A DNA stretch of 41,957 bases from Brevibacterium sp. UMB1308A (GCF_030230605.1 NZ_JASPDO010000023.1:1-41957), one strand, 5' to 3'. Shown: positions 6,950 through 16,292, numbered from the stretch's first letter. A program made the numbers and translations. Notes: generated by a model from the letters alone, not told the origin.

Positions 6950-8440
6950 TTAGTCGTTGTCAGGCGCCTGGATCTGCAGGGTACGGGCACTGTATTCCGA
7001 CACTTCGTTGAGCAGGGTTTCGTCCTGGTGCAGCTTGCGGCCCAGCGATGGAATCATCTGCTTGAGCTTAGGCTCCCAGCCGGTGTACTGCTGTGGGAAG
7101 CAACGCTTGAGCAGTTCCACCATGATGGGGGTCGCGGTGGATGCACCTGGGGACGCGCCCAGAAGTGCGGCGAGTGAGCCGTCGGCAGCTGCCACGGTTT
7201 CGGTACCGAAGCCTAGGACGCCACCCTTCTTGGGGTCACGCTTCATCACCTGGACGCGCTGACCTGCCACCAGCATCTCCCAGTCGTCACGGTTGATGTC
7301 TGGGGTGAAGTCAGCGAGAGCTTCAAAGCGCCCCTTCTTGGTTTCAGCCAGCTGGGTCACCAAGTACTTGACGAGGTCGAAGTTGTCCTTGGCCACATTG
7401 AGCATGACCGGCAGGTTGTTGCCACGCACGCTGAATGGGAGGTCGAAGATCGATCCGCCCTTGAGGAACTTGGGGCTGAAGCCAGCGTAAGGACCGAACA
7501 TGAGGTACTTCTTGCCGCCAACCACGCGAGCATCCAGGTGAGGAACCGACATGGGTGGGGCGCCAACGGAAGCCTGGCCGTACACCTTGGCGTGGTGACG
7601 TTCAACCAGGTCTGGGTTTGCGGTGCGCAGGAACAAACCGGAAACAGGGAATCCGCCGTAGCCGCGGGCTTCCGCGATGCCGGACTTCTGGAGCAGTGGA
7701 AGTGCCCCACCACCAGCACCAATGAAGACGAACTTGGCGTTAACGTCGAACGACTCTGCACCCGTGTGGTCGTGAACACTGACCTTCCAGCCGTCAGCCG
7801 TGCGGTTGAGGTCGGATACAGAGTGGCCGGTGCGGATCTGTGCGCCGCGCGTACCCATGTGGGTCAGAAGCTGGCGGGTGAGTGATCCGAAGTCAACGTC
7901 GGTGCCTTCCTTGATGCGGGAAAGGCCGTTGACCTGGCCCGGGCCACGGTTTTCAAACATGAGTGGAAGCCATTCGGCCTGTTCAGCAGGGTCGTCGGTG
8001 AATTCCATGTCCCGGAACAGCGGGTTCTTCACCAGGGTTTCACGGCGAGCGCGAATGTAGTCCCGGCCCTTTTCGCCGCGCCCGTAGGACACGTGTGGAA
8101 CCGCGTTGATGAACGACGACGGGTTGGTCAGAACACCTTCGTCAACAAGGTACGACCAGAACTGGCGTGACACGTGGAACTGTTCATTAATGTTGACGGC
8201 TTTGGTGATGTCGATGTCACCGTTTGCCAGCTGTGGCGTGTAGTTGAGTTCGCACAGAGCAGCGTGACCGGTGCCTGCGTTGTTCCATGGGTCTGAGCTT
8301 TCGCGCGCAACGTAGTCGAGGCGTTCATAAACACGAATGGACCATTCGGGCTGGAGTTCGGCAAGCATTGTGCCCAAGGTGGCGCTCATGATGCCACCGC
8401 CGATCAGCACAACGTCGACGTTTTCTTTCGTGTAGGACAT
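6950..8440 (-). CDS. mqo: Malate:quinone oxidoreductase
   Basis: It oxidises malate to oxaloacetate at the membrane and passes electrons to quinone, in place of or beside malate dehydrogenase. FAD binding is shown by the N-terminal DVVLIGGGIMSATLG. NAGTGHAALCELNYTP and the C-terminal LLGASPGASTATPI are strongly conserved in the family. I chose ATG at 8440 (496 residues) because GAGAAGGG sits five bases before it; an in-frame TTG at 8455 lies inside that ribosome site. The gene is monocistronic, with a strong hairpin after the stop. A palindromic CCCTTTATATAGGG near 8466 may be part of the promoter. Confidence 0.95.
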   Translation of the reverse strand: MSYTKENVDVVLIGGGIMSATLGTMLAELQPEWSIRVYERLDYVARESSDPWNNAGTGHAALCELNYTPQLANGDIDITKAVNINEQFHVSRQFWSYLVDEGVLTNPSSFINAVPHVSYGRGEKGRDYIRARRETLVKNPLFRDMEFTDDPAEQAEWLPLMFENRGPGQVNGLSRIKEGTDVDFGSLTRQLLTHMGTRGAQIRTGHSVSDLNRTADGWKVSVHDHTGAESFDVNAKFVFIGAGGGALPLLQKSGIAEARGYGGFPVSGLFLRTANPDLVERHHAKVYGQASVGAPPMSVPHLDARVVGGKKYLMFGPYAGFSPKFLKGGSIFDLPFSVRGNNLPVMLNVAKDNFDLVKYLVTQLAETKKGRFEALADFTPDINRDDWEMLVAGQRVQVMKRDPKKGGVLGFGTETVAAADGSLAALLGASPGASTATPIMVELLKRCFPQQYTGWEPKLKQMIPSLGRKLHQDETLLNEVSEYSARTLQIQAPDND

Positions 8441-8622
8441 GTTTACCCTTCTCAAGCCTGGTGACCCTTTATATAGGGCTTGCTTCCTCTACAAACTCTA
8501 CTCCTTTCATGCCATGGGCTAAACACCGGCTCCCGTCCAGGGGTTCCGCCACGCTTCTTGATGTGTTTAGACTGCAAGAACAGGCAGTTCACTCTGCACC
8601 GCTACGTGGAAGGACGTCAGTC

Positions 8623-9390
8623 ATGGCAGATCATGGACAGTTCGTACTCAACGCTCACACTCGGTTGTTTCATCAGCACGACACCTCAGTTTTAGACACG
8701 GATTTCACGGACGATTTCGTCGAACACTCACCGCTTGTGGCCGGTGACCGCGCGGGCCTGAAGAAGCTGGTGGAAGACGCCGGTGAGGGACTGAAATACG
8801 AAAACTCGCGCGTCATTTCAGACGGCGACTTGGTTGCTTTGCACGGCAAGTTCACGGGACTCGATGACGATGTTCTGGTGGGCTTCGACATTTACCGGGT
8901 GAAAGACGGCAAGATCACTGAACACTGGGACAGCCTGGTTCCTGAAGCTGCCCCCAACGAATCGGGACGTACACAGCTGGACGGCCCAACCGACCCAGAT
9001 ACGTCAGCTGACACTGAGGCGAACCGCGCCCTGGTGGTCGAGTTCTTCGAAAAGACCCTGGTGGGCGGTGACTACTCTGGCTTTGAGTCGTACAGCAAGG
9101 ACGGGCGCTTCGACCAGCACAGCCCCGACATCGCCGACGGCATCCCAGCCGTCATCGACTTTTTGGAGAAGCTCCGCGACGCTGGCGAAGGTTTGGAGTA
9201 CCAGAAGATCCACCGCACGGTAGCTCAGGGCGACTTCGTGCTCACGCACTCTGAAGGCAGCATCGCCGGAACCCGCCACGCGTACTGCGAACTGTGGCGC
9301 GTTGAAGACGGCGCGATCGTCGAACTGTGGGACGCAATCAGCGAGGTCCCTGCAGACGACCAAGCTGTTCACAACCACGGGGTTTTCTAA
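8623..9390 (+). CDS. Tandem SnoaL/NTF2-like protein
   Basis: Two copies of a SnoaL-like alpha+beta barrel follow each other: about residues 5-115 and 130-250. Each shows the pattern Phe...HSP, a GLEY/GLKYEN block and a hydrophobic strand ending in an IxEHWD or IVELWD motif. Single-domain SnoaL proteins dimerise, so this fused pair may form an internal dimer. The family covers polyketide cyclases, isomerases and many proteins of unknown function, and no substrate can be named. ATG at 8623 is preceded by GGAAGGA. An in-frame ATG at 8461 lacks a ribosome site. It is divergent from mqo. Confidence 0.75.
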   Translation: MADHGQFVLNAHTRLFHQHDTSVLDTDFTDDFVEHSPLVAGDRAGLKKLVEDAGEGLKYENSRVISDGDLVALHGKFTGLDDDVLVGFDIYRVKDGKITEHWDSLVPEAAPNESGRTQLDGPTDPDTSADTEANRALVVEFFEKTLVGGDYSGFESYSKDGRFDQHSPDIADGIPAVIDFLEKLRDAGEGLEYQKIHRTVAQGDFVLTHSEGSIAGTRHAYCELWRVEDGAIVELWDAISEVPADDQAVHNHGVF

Positions 9391-9411
9391 CCCAGTCCCA
9401 CGCAAACTAAG

Positions 9412-9453
9412 ACGGGCCCGAGGTCGGAGCAACGACCTCGGGCCCGTTCTTTT
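9412..9453 (+). terminator. Rho-independent terminator built from an ACCTCGG inverted pair
   Basis: ACGGGCCCGAGGTCG (9412-9426) and CGACCTCGGGCCCGT (9433-9447) form a perfect 15-base stem with loop GAGCAA, followed by TTCTTTTAT. It terminates the SnoaL gene on the plus strand and stands before the convergent dehydrogenase. Each arm contains ACCTCGG, as in the mqo terminator. Confidence 0.9.
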
Positions 9454-9494
9454 ATGCGCGGTGTTGGTTGGGGCGGCTGGAAGCCGGTGCGCTG

Positions 9495-10877
9495 TTAGGC
9501 GCCTTCTTCGCCAACCCAGTACAGGCGCTTGTTGACGAATTCGTCCATTCCAACGGGTCCCAGTTCACGGCCGTAACCGGAGCGCTTCACACCACCGAAT
9601 GGGATGCTTTCGCCTTCCGCGGCGTGGGTGTTGATCTTGGCCATACCAACTTCGAGCTGCGAGCCGACTTTCTCTGCTCGTTCCTTATCCTGCGAGAACA
9701 CGGAACCACCAAGGCCGAACTGCGAGTCGTTAGCGAGTTCGAGCGCCTCTTCGTCGCTGGACACCTTGTAGACCACGGCGATTGGGCCAAAGAACTCTTC
9801 GTAGTACACGTCGGAGCCGCGTGGGATGTCGGTGACGACAGCGGGGCTGATGTACGCGCCCTTGTCGGAGAGTTCACCGCCCACGCGAATGTTTCCGCCG
9901 GCCTTCTTGACGTCTTCCAGCTGTCCGGCCAAGCGCTCAGCGGCTGAGCGTGAGGACAGAGGTTGGAACACGGTTTCATCGTCCGAGGTGTAACTGCCCG
10001 GGGTCATCTTGGAGGCGAGCGCTTCGAGTTCGGCGACGAATTCGTCGTAGATGTCGTCCATGACGATCATGCGCTTGTTCGAGTCGCAGGCCTGTCCGGT
10101 GTTGTACATGCGGGTAGCCCACGCGTTGGCGGCTGCTTCCTTGACGTTGTCGGTGTCGAGGATGATGTATGGGTCGGAGCCTCCGAGTTCCAGGACGGCC
10201 TTCTTGAGTGCCTTACCGGCCTGTTCAGCGATGATGGCGCCAGCGCGTTCCGAACCGGTGAGCGAAACACCTGCGACACGGTTATCAGCGATCACGGTGG
10301 AAATCTGGTCGTGGGTTGCGTACAGGGTTTGGTACACGCCCTTTGGCACGCCGGCGTCGTCCATGATCTGCTGGATGGCGGCGGCTGACTTGGGGCAGAT
10401 TTCAGCGTGCTTGAGCAGAATGGTGTTACCCAGCACCAGGTTAGGTCCAGCGAAGCGGGCGACCTGGTAGTACGGGAAGTTCCACGGCATGATGCCCAGG
10501 ATCGTTCCGATTGGGCGACGTTCTAGAACAGCGTGTGCGCCGTCGACTTCGAGGTCAAGGTCGCCGGTGAGCTTTTCTCCGTTGGTGGCGAAGTAGCCGA
10601 AGATGGCGGAGCAGAATTCGGCTTCTTCAGCGCCTTCGGCCTTCCGCTTGCCCATTTCTTGGCCGATGATGTCGGCGAGTTCGTCTTTTCGCTCGTCGAA
10701 CAGGGCGGCGACTTTAGCCACGATGTCAGCTCGTTCTGACATGGGGCGCGCCGACCATTCTTTGTACGCGTCATGCGCGAGGGCGAGAGCTTCTTCAATC
10801 TGTGCGTCGGTTGCGTTGTCGAAGGTTTCAACAACGTCACTGGTTTCGGGGTTTTCTACGCGGTAACCGTTGGTCAT
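9495..10877 (-). CDS. Succinate-semialdehyde dehydrogenase (Sad-type aldehyde dehydrogenase)
   Basis: It oxidises succinate semialdehyde to succinate with NAD(P)+, joining 4-aminobutyrate breakdown to the TCA cycle. At 460 residues it has the length and sequence flavour of the E. coli Sad (YneI) subgroup rather than GabD. Visible residues: PWNFP (Asn133), [10 protein letters not shown] (Glu230), [11 protein letters not shown] (catalytic Cys264) and [14 protein letters not shown] near the end. ATG at 10877 has AAGGAGAT immediately upstream. No 4-aminobutyrate transaminase gene is nearby, so the exact aldehyde is an inference. Confidence 0.85.
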   Translation of the reverse strand: MTNGYRVENPETSDVVETFDNATDAQIEEALALAHDAYKEWSARPMSERADIVAKVAALFDERKDELADIIGQEMGKRKAEGAEEAEFCSAIFGYFATNGEKLTGDLDLEVDGAHAVLERRPIGTILGIMPWNFPYYQVARFAGPNLVLGNTILLKHAEICPKSAAAIQQIMDDAGVPKGVYQTLYATHDQISTVIADNRVAGVSLTGSERAGAIIAEQAGKALKKAVLELGGSDPYIILDTDNVKEAAANAWATRMYNTGQACDSNKRMIVMDDIYDEFVAELEALASKMTPGSYTSDDETVFQPLSSRSAAERLAGQLEDVKKAGGNIRVGGELSDKGAYISPAVVTDIPRGSDVYYEEFFGPIAVVYKVSSDEEALELANDSQFGLGGSVFSQDKERAEKVGSQLEVGMAKINTHAAEGESIPFGGVKRSGYGRELGPVGMDEFVNKRLYWVGEEGA

Positions 10878-11010
10878 CACATCTCCTTGAAGGTTGACTC
10901 GCATGTACGGTCAGACTAACACCGCTGGTCACGCATGTGGAGGGGGTGAGTCTTGGTTCTGAGGCTTCTTTGAGTGGGGTGGATGGGCGCGACTGCGGCC
11001 ACTGAGTCCG

Positions 11011-12705
11011 CTATCGAGCCCACAGACGGGCATACGCCTGCGACGAATTCAGCAGATCCTCATGCGCCCCCGCAGCCACGACACGTCCGCCATCGAGCAT
11101 GACGACCTGATCGGCAGCGACCACTGTGTGCTCTTGATGCGCAATCACCAGCACGGTCGCCGACCCAGCTAGTTCGCGCAGTGCCTCCTGCACAGCCACG
11201 GCGGCGGACGCGTCGAGCGATGAGGTCGCCTCATCCAACAGCAACACCGGCGCCCGTTTCAACACGGCGCGGGCCACCGACACGCGCTGCCGCTCGCCGC
11301 CCGAGAGCAGTCTGCCGCCCTCACCGACACGGGTCGCCCAACCCTGAGGCAAGCGATCGACGATCTCGTCGACCCGCGCCAGCTTCGCAGCGGCGTCCAC
11401 CTCGGCATCCGTGGCTTCGGGACAGCCAAGCAGCACGTTCGCACGCAGGGTGTCGTCGAGGAGGTAGACATCCTGGAACACCAACGACATCGCCCCAAGG
11501 ACATCGGCGCTGGCCATGTCGCGAACATCCACGCTGTCGAGCCGCACGGCTCCCGCGTCCACGTCATGGAAACGGGCGATCAGGCGAGTGAGTGTGGTCT
11601 TGCCCGACCCGGATGGCCCGACGATGGCCGTGACCGATCCCGGCGCGACAGTCAGGTCGAGACCGTCGAGCACCGCAACATCCCCGTAGCCGAAGCGCAC
11701 CGCGTCGACCGCGATCTCTGGCGGACGTGTCGGCGCTACGACCGGCTGGGCGGGTTCAGGCAGCCCCGGCTCGTCGAGCAGATCGACTACCTGGTCGAGT
11801 TCGCGATCCATGCGCCGCAGCGCCGTACCGAGTTCGGAGAGTGTGCGGAGCGGCCCAATCACCTGGGTGACGATCAGGATGAGACCGACCATCATAACCG
11901 GATCCGCGCCACCGAGCCCGCGCCACACCGCCACGGTGACCACGGCACCGAAAACCACCTGCACCACGACGCTCTGCACGATCATTGACGCGGCGGAGGC
12001 CAGCTGGGCCGCTACACCGAGGCGACGTTGCCGGTCGAGTGATGATGCGAGGGGAGCATAGCCAGAACCCGCGACTCGCGCTCCGCGCAACGCCGTTTGG
12101 TGCTTGGCCAGGTCGAGCAACGCGGCGTCGGTGCGGTGTTCGGCAATGGCGAGTCGGGCGTCAGCCCGGGCACTCCATGAGCGAGCCAGCATGGTCGAGG
12201 CGTACACCAGCGGAACCCCGACGGCGAGAGCGAGCCCCAGCCTCCAGTCAAAGAAGAAGGTCACAATCACGAGGGTCAACGGGGTCACCACGTAGCCGAG
12301 CAACGGGGCGAGCACGTCAGTGATCGCGGTGGCGACGAACATTGTTCCGCGGACCGCGAGTCGTGAGGCGGACGCCGCGGACCCGCCACCGAACCACCCC
12401 ATCGGCAGACGCATGAGCTGCCGGGCCAGTTGGTGATGCATCGATGACATCAGCGCCATGGTCAGATCGACGCTCCCGCGCGTGACCCGCACGGTGAGCA
12501 GGGCATGGACGCCGGCACCGACCACTAGCGCGATCAACCACCAGAGCGCCACACCGACGGTCCCCCGGACCAGGTGGACCAGAACCGGGATCAGACAGGC
12601 CAGCGCCAGACCCTGGGCGACTCCTGCCGCCACAGCCATGGCTGCGAAACGCCGAAGTGTGGAGCGACCTTCCTGACCAGCGATCTGTTCGATCTGCGCA
12701 ATCAT
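11011..12705 (-). CDS. ABC exporter-fold subunit B (siderophore-type, IrtB-like)
   Basis: This half-transporter has a membrane domain (residues about 20-310, six hydrophobic helices) fused to a nucleotide-binding domain. The ATPase motifs are complete: Walker A GPSGSGKTT, signature LSGGERQR and Walker B VLLLDEATSSLD. It pairs with the upstream gene through an ATGA overlap: ATG at 12705, with GGGAGG seven bases before it inside the upstream gene. The iron box ahead of the pair suggests ferric-siderophore import as in mycobacterial IrtAB; export of another compound is not excluded. The G+C content is markedly above that of neighbouring genes (41 of 60 bases in the row at 11641), suggesting transfer. 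Confidence 0.8.
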   Translation of the reverse strand: MIAQIEQIAGQEGRSTLRRFAAMAVAAGVAQGLALACLIPVLVHLVRGTVGVALWWLIALVVGAGVHALLTVRVTRGSVDLTMALMSSMHHQLARQLMRLPMGWFGGGSAASASRLAVRGTMFVATAITDVLAPLLGYVVTPLTLVIVTFFFDWRLGLALAVGVPLVYASTMLARSWSARADARLAIAEHRTDAALLDLAKHQTALRGARVAGSGYAPLASSLDRQRRLGVAAQLASAASMIVQSVVVQVVFGAVVTVAVWRGLGGADPVMMVGLILIVTQVIGPLRTLSELGTALRRMDRELDQVVDLLDEPGLPEPAQPVVAPTRPPEIAVDAVRFGYGDVAVLDGLDLTVAPGSVTAIVGPSGSGKTTLTRLIARFHDVDAGAVRLDSVDVRDMASADVLGAMSLVFQDVYLLDDTLRANVLLGCPEATDAEVDAAAKLARVDEIVDRLPQGWATRVGEGGRLLSGGERQRVSVARAVLKRAPVLLLDEATSSLDASAAVAVQEALRELAGSATVLVIAHQEHTVVAADQVVMLDGGRVVAAGAHEDLLNSSQAYARLWAR

Positions 12706-14498
12706 CGTGCACCTCCCGAAACGACAGCCTGGTCGTGCCACAGTTCGGCGTAGCGACCACCGGCGGCGAGCAGGGATTTGTGGTGGCCCTGTTCGACGAT
12801 CCGCCCGTGATCGAGGACGACGATTTGGTCGGCGTGGGCGATCGTTCCCAGGCGGTGGGCGATCATGATGACCGTGCGTCCACGCGTCAGTTCGGCGAGG
12901 GCCTGTCCGATCGCAGCCTCGTTCTCGGGGTCGACCGCGGAGGTGGCCTCGTCTAGTACGAGCACTTGGGGGTCGGCGAGAATAGCGCGCGCGATGGCCA
13001 CGCGCTGGATCTCGCCGCCGGAGAGCCGCGCGTCTTCTCCGACGACGCTGTCGTAGCCACGGGGCAGTTCGCGGATTCGCGCGTCGATCGCCGCTTGGGA
13101 GGCCGCGTACTGGATATCCTCGTCGGTCGCTCCCGGACGCCCGAGGGCGATGTTGTCGCGAATGCTCATGGCGGGCAGGCTCGGGCTTTGCAACAGGACG
13201 CCGACATGTTGATGGAGCACGTGCGGGTCGATGTCGCGCACGTCGACGTCGCCGATCCGAATCGCACCGGCGTCTACGTCACGGAAGCGGGCGATGAGGG
13301 ACGCGAGGGTCGACTTGCCCGAACCAGAGGCCCCGACCAGCGCGGTGACCGAGCCTTCTCGTGCTGTGAACGACACGCCGTGCAACACCGGCTGGTCGGG
13401 CGCGTAGCCGAAGGTGACATCCTCGATCGTGACATCGGACCCGGCGGGTTCGCGAGGCTGCCCGGCCACGGGGAGTTCGGGCTCGTCGAGGAGGGCGATG
13501 AGTCGCCCGGCGGCTTCTTGCCCGTCGTTGACGTGTTGTTGCCCGGCTCCGACCGTGAGCAACGTGGCAGGCAGTGAGAGCGCGATCATGGTGACCACAA
13601 CGACGTCGGCGACCTCGCTCCACCCGGCGGCGACCATGGCAGCACCGGGAGCGACGATGGTCAGCGCGACGACCGGCAGCCCCAGGGCCGTAAGCGCGAT
13701 TGCGTGGGCACGCATCTGGGGCGTGACGAGCGTGCGGAACTCCGAGGTGAAGTCGTCGGACGCCCTGGTGAAGCGCGCCGAGCCGGTCTCCCCCGCCCCG
13801 AACACGCGTAGCACCGCGATGCCGTCGACAAACTCGATCACTGCGGCCGAGACCTCGGAGAGCGACTCAGCGATCCGGGACATGACCGTGCGCATGTCTC
13901 CGGGCGCGAGCACCGAGAACAGGACCATGTAGGCCACCGGGCCGATAAAGCAGCACAGTCCGAGCCGCCAGTCGATGGTCAAGGCGACGATCACTCCGAC
14001 CGCCGGAGTCAGAGCCGCTGCGGTGATCTCGACCAACGCGTGGGCGACGAGGTGGTGGAGGGTCGCAACATCGTCTTGGACGATGCGTCGGACACGTCCG
14101 GAGGAGCTCTGATCGAACCATCCCAGCGGAAGTCGGCTCAGCTTGTCGGCCAGTTGCATGCGCAAACCGGCCTGTACTCGCAGGTCGACCAGATGGGTGA
14201 TGAGCAACGCCAGAGATCCCAAGCTGAGTGCGCCGCCGAGTCCGCCGATGAACCACCACACCGCTGGCCATACAGCGTCCGTACCGCGGGTAAGTCCATC
14301 GACGATCCGGACCAGCGCCAGCAACGGAATGGCACTGGCCAGACTGCTGAGCACCTGCAGCAAAAGGGCGACAGCGATGGGTGCGGCCACTGGTCGGAGG
14401 ATACGCCAAGACGGGTTCCCCGCGTTCGCGTTGTCCACCGTCTGCCGACTCGGCGACTCGTTCGCCACTGTGGTACTTTCGTCAGTCACGCGCGGCAC
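12702..14498 (-). CDS. ABC exporter-fold subunit A (siderophore-type, IrtA-like, no siderophore-interacting domain)
   Basis: It is the first gene of the ABC pair: a short soluble N-terminus (about 30 residues), six membrane helices (about 35-320) and a nucleotide-binding domain with Walker A GASGSGKST, signature LSGGEIQR and Walker B VLVLDEATSAVD. It lacks the flavin-binding reductase domain found at the N-terminus of mycobacterial IrtA, so any iron reduction must come from elsewhere. GTG at 14498 is the best start, with AGGAG seven bases upstream; GTG at 14489 is an alternative. The iron box lies 37 bases upstream. High G+C and proximity to an IS point to acquired DNA. Confidence 0.8.
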   Translation of the reverse strand: MPRVTDESTTVANESPSRQTVDNANAGNPSWRILRPVAAPIAVALLLQVLSSLASAIPLLALVRIVDGLTRGTDAVWPAVWWFIGGLGGALSLGSLALLITHLVDLRVQAGLRMQLADKLSRLPLGWFDQSSSGRVRRIVQDDVATLHHLVAHALVEITAAALTPAVGVIVALTIDWRLGLCCFIGPVAYMVLFSVLAPGDMRTVMSRIAESLSEVSAAVIEFVDGIAVLRVFGAGETGSARFTRASDDFTSEFRTLVTPQMRAHAIALTALGLPVVALTIVAPGAAMVAAGWSEVADVVVVTMIALSLPATLLTVGAGQQHVNDGQEAAGRLIALLDEPELPVAGQPREPAGSDVTIEDVTFGYAPDQPVLHGVSFTAREGSVTALVGASGSGKSTLASLIARFRDVDAGAIRIGDVDVRDIDPHVLHQHVGVLLQSPSLPAMSIRDNIALGRPGATDEDIQYAASQAAIDARIRELPRGYDSVVGEDARLSGGEIQRVAIARAILADPQVLVLDEATSAVDPENEAAIGQALAELTRGRTVIMIAHRLGTIAHADQIVVLDHGRIVEQGHHKSLLAAGGRYAELWHDQAVVSGGAR

Positions 14499-14534
14499 TG
14501 TCCAGCTCCTAAACAAATAGCCGTCGTCCTCAAC

Positions 14535-14553
14535 TTAGGTTACCCTAACACGC
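14535..14553 (-). promoter_or_regulatory. DtxR/IdeR-type iron box
   Basis: TTAGGTTACCCTAAC starts at 14535. Against the corynebacterial/mycobacterial 19-base consensus TTAGGTTAGSCTAACCTAA it matches the whole left half and the first six bases of the right half; the last four bases differ. It sits 37 bases before the GTG of the first ABC gene. Fe2+-loaded DtxR/IdeR would repress the pair when iron is plentiful. The match is visible; the binding is inferred. Confidence 0.75.
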
Positions 14554-14716
14554 CCACCTCCACCCCGATGGCCACAGCGGCCCGCAGGTCGTCGAGGGTG
14601 TGGGTGTGGCGGATCGATAATCGTTCCAGGTGTTCGCGGTGCCAGCGTAAGCGGGCTGTGGTGGTCAAAGAGATCTCACCTCGACACCACTGCACCAACC
14701 CACGAATGGTCCACAT
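14540..14716 (-). CDS. Small ORF of 58 residues, possible gene remnant
   Basis: ATG at 14714-14716 opens a 58-codon frame ending with TAA at 14540-14542. The product contains the segment ARLRWHREHLERLSIRHTHT, then LDDLRAAVAIGVEVG, which looks like real protein with a basic helix and a hydrophobic end. No Shine-Dalgarno is evident, and its 3' end overlaps the iron box. I do not recognise the family. It may be the tail of a gene truncated when the ABC block or the IS arrived, or it may be spurious. Confidence 0.3.
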   Translation of the reverse strand: MWTIRGLVQWCRGEISLTTTARLRWHREHLERLSIRHTHTLDDLRAAVAIGVEVGVLG

Positions 14717-14888
14717 ATTGTGCGATCAAGATCACAGTGGGGTGCGCGGGGTATGACCACAGATCACCGAAGTTATTTTTGGGTTTGATCAACGATTTGA
14801 TCAACGATTCATGGTTATCCACAGGTGTAAAACAAAGACCCCACCAACGCTTGCGCTGGTGGGGCCGGATATTTTGCGCGCCACGAGG
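14717..14888. other. Non-coding A+T-richer stretch between iron-box region and IS
   Basis: No gene is seen. It contains a direct repeat TTTGATCAACGA (two copies near 14783-14808), one perfect DnaA-box-like TTATCCACA at 14815-14823, and a stable hairpin at about 14841-14866 (CCCCACCA against TGGTGGGG). The hairpin could be the terminator of a lost or neighbouring transcript. Confidence 0.5.
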
Positions 14889-15038
14889 TGTCTGGTTTCA
14901 GGACATCGTTCACCTTTAAACCCTTAAACCGGCCCGCAGGTGTGTCACGACATCGTTCCGATCATGTGTCGCGTCATCGTTCACTGATGTGTCACGACAT
15001 CGTTCACCTCAAAGACGCCCGAACAGTCAAGCTGGGGT

Positions 15039-16232
15039 ATGACATACTCACGCAACCGCGCAGTCGTTCTAGCCATCGTCAACAGCGGCATGAGCGTCAA
15101 AGACGCAGCAACACACTTCGGCATCAGCACCCGATGGGCCAAAACCCTACTCCAACGCTTCCGCACCGGCGGACTCGAAGCACTCCAACCACGCTCCACA
15201 CGCCCCCTGACCAACCCCAACAAAACCCCAGAACACATCCGAGAAACAATCGTGGAACTACGCCACCAACTCCTCCGCGACGGCCTAGACGCCGGAGCCG
15301 AATCCATCTACGACCGACTACCCGAAAACACCCGCCCATCAACCAGCACAATCTGGCGAATCCTTAAAACCACCAACGAAATCACCCCGCAACCACAAAA
15401 ACGACCCCGCTCATCCTGGCACCGCTTCCAAGCACCTGCCCCCAACAGCCTGTGGCAATCCGACTTCACACACTGGCCCTTAGCCGACAACACCGACACC
15501 GAAATCATTTCCTGGCTCGATGACCACTCCCGCTACCTCACACACATCAGTGCCCACCCACGAATCACCGGCCACATCGTCGTAGACACCTTCCTAGAAG
15601 CCACAGACCAACACGGACTACCCGCCGCAACCCTGACCGACAACGGACTGGTCTACACCACCCGCCTTGCCGGCGGACGCACCAACAACCAACAACCAAA
15701 CCCGTTCGAACAGCTCCTAGCAGACCTCAACATCGAACAGAAAAACGGCCACCCCGGAAAACCAACCACCCAAGGAAAAATCGAACGCCTCCACAGCACC
15801 CTCAAAAAATGGCTACAAGCCCAACCACCCGCACTCACCATCGAGGACCTACAACAACAACTGCACGACTTCCGCACGATATACAACACCAAACGAAAAC
15901 ACCGCGCCATCAACAGACAAACACCCCACCAGACCTACACCGCCACACCCAAAGACCAACCAACCATGCACCTACACAACACCCACTGGCGAGTACGCTT
16001 CGACCGCGTCGACAGCTACGGAAAAATCACCCTCCGCTACGCCGGAAAACTCAAACACCTCGGCATCGGACGCGCACACAACCGACAACGAATCATCCTC
16101 CTCGTCAACGGACCCAACGCCATCGCAATCAACAAAACAACCGGAGAAATCATCGCCGAATACACAATCGACCCGACCAAAAACTACCAACCAAAAACAA
16201 GAACCCCACACACAAAAAAAGGGGAACGATGA
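15039..16232 (+). CDS. IS481-family transposase
   Basis: This 397-residue protein moves the surrounding IS. Residues 5-60 form a helix-turn-helix (SVKDAATHFGIS, then a basic segment). A second DNA-binding region follows at about 65-115, then an rve/RNase H-like catalytic core with the DDE triad visible: Asp142 (WQSDFTHW), Asp201 (LTDNGL) and Glu249 (QGKIER). The C-terminal 100 residues carry a beta-rich extension. There is no frameshift or internal stop, so the element may still be active. Codons favour A and C heavily. The ribosome site before the ATG is weak, as is common in IS. Confidence 0.92.
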   Translation: MTYSRNRAVVLAIVNSGMSVKDAATHFGISTRWAKTLLQRFRTGGLEALQPRSTRPLTNPNKTPEHIRETIVELRHQLLRDGLDAGAESIYDRLPENTRPSTSTIWRILKTTNEITPQPQKRPRSSWHRFQAPAPNSLWQSDFTHWPLADNTDTEIISWLDDHSRYLTHISAHPRITGHIVVDTFLEATDQHGLPAATLTDNGLVYTTRLAGGRTNNQQPNPFEQLLADLNIEQKNGHPGKPTTQGKIERLHSTLKKWLQAQPPALTIEDLQQQLHDFRTIYNTKRKHRAINRQTPHQTYTATPKDQPTMHLHNTHWRVRFDRVDSYGKITLRYAGKLKHLGIGRAHNRQRIILLVNGPNAIAINKTTGEIIAEYTIDPTKNYQPKTRTPHTKKGER

Positions 16233-16292
16233 CCCGACACACCCACACACAAAAAGGGAACGATGACGCGACACATCAACGCCCCTGAACAC

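Noticed and set aside
12966..13577. Long plus-strand frame opposite the ABC subunit A gene
   Set aside because: High-G+C genes leave long antisense open frames. It has no ribosome site and no recognisable domain, while the minus strand has full ABC motifs.
14815..14823. Perfect DnaA box TTATCCACA, with another TTATCCACA in xthA near 37883
   Set aside because: These are isolated single boxes with no cluster, no dnaA/dnaN neighbours and no A+T-rich unwinding region, so there is no origin here.
15809..16288. Plus-strand frame overlapping the transposase 3' end
   Set aside because: The product is a Thr/His/Pro/Arg/Asn repeat caused by the A/C-rich strand, not a programmed frameshift product. 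The transposase is complete in one frame.
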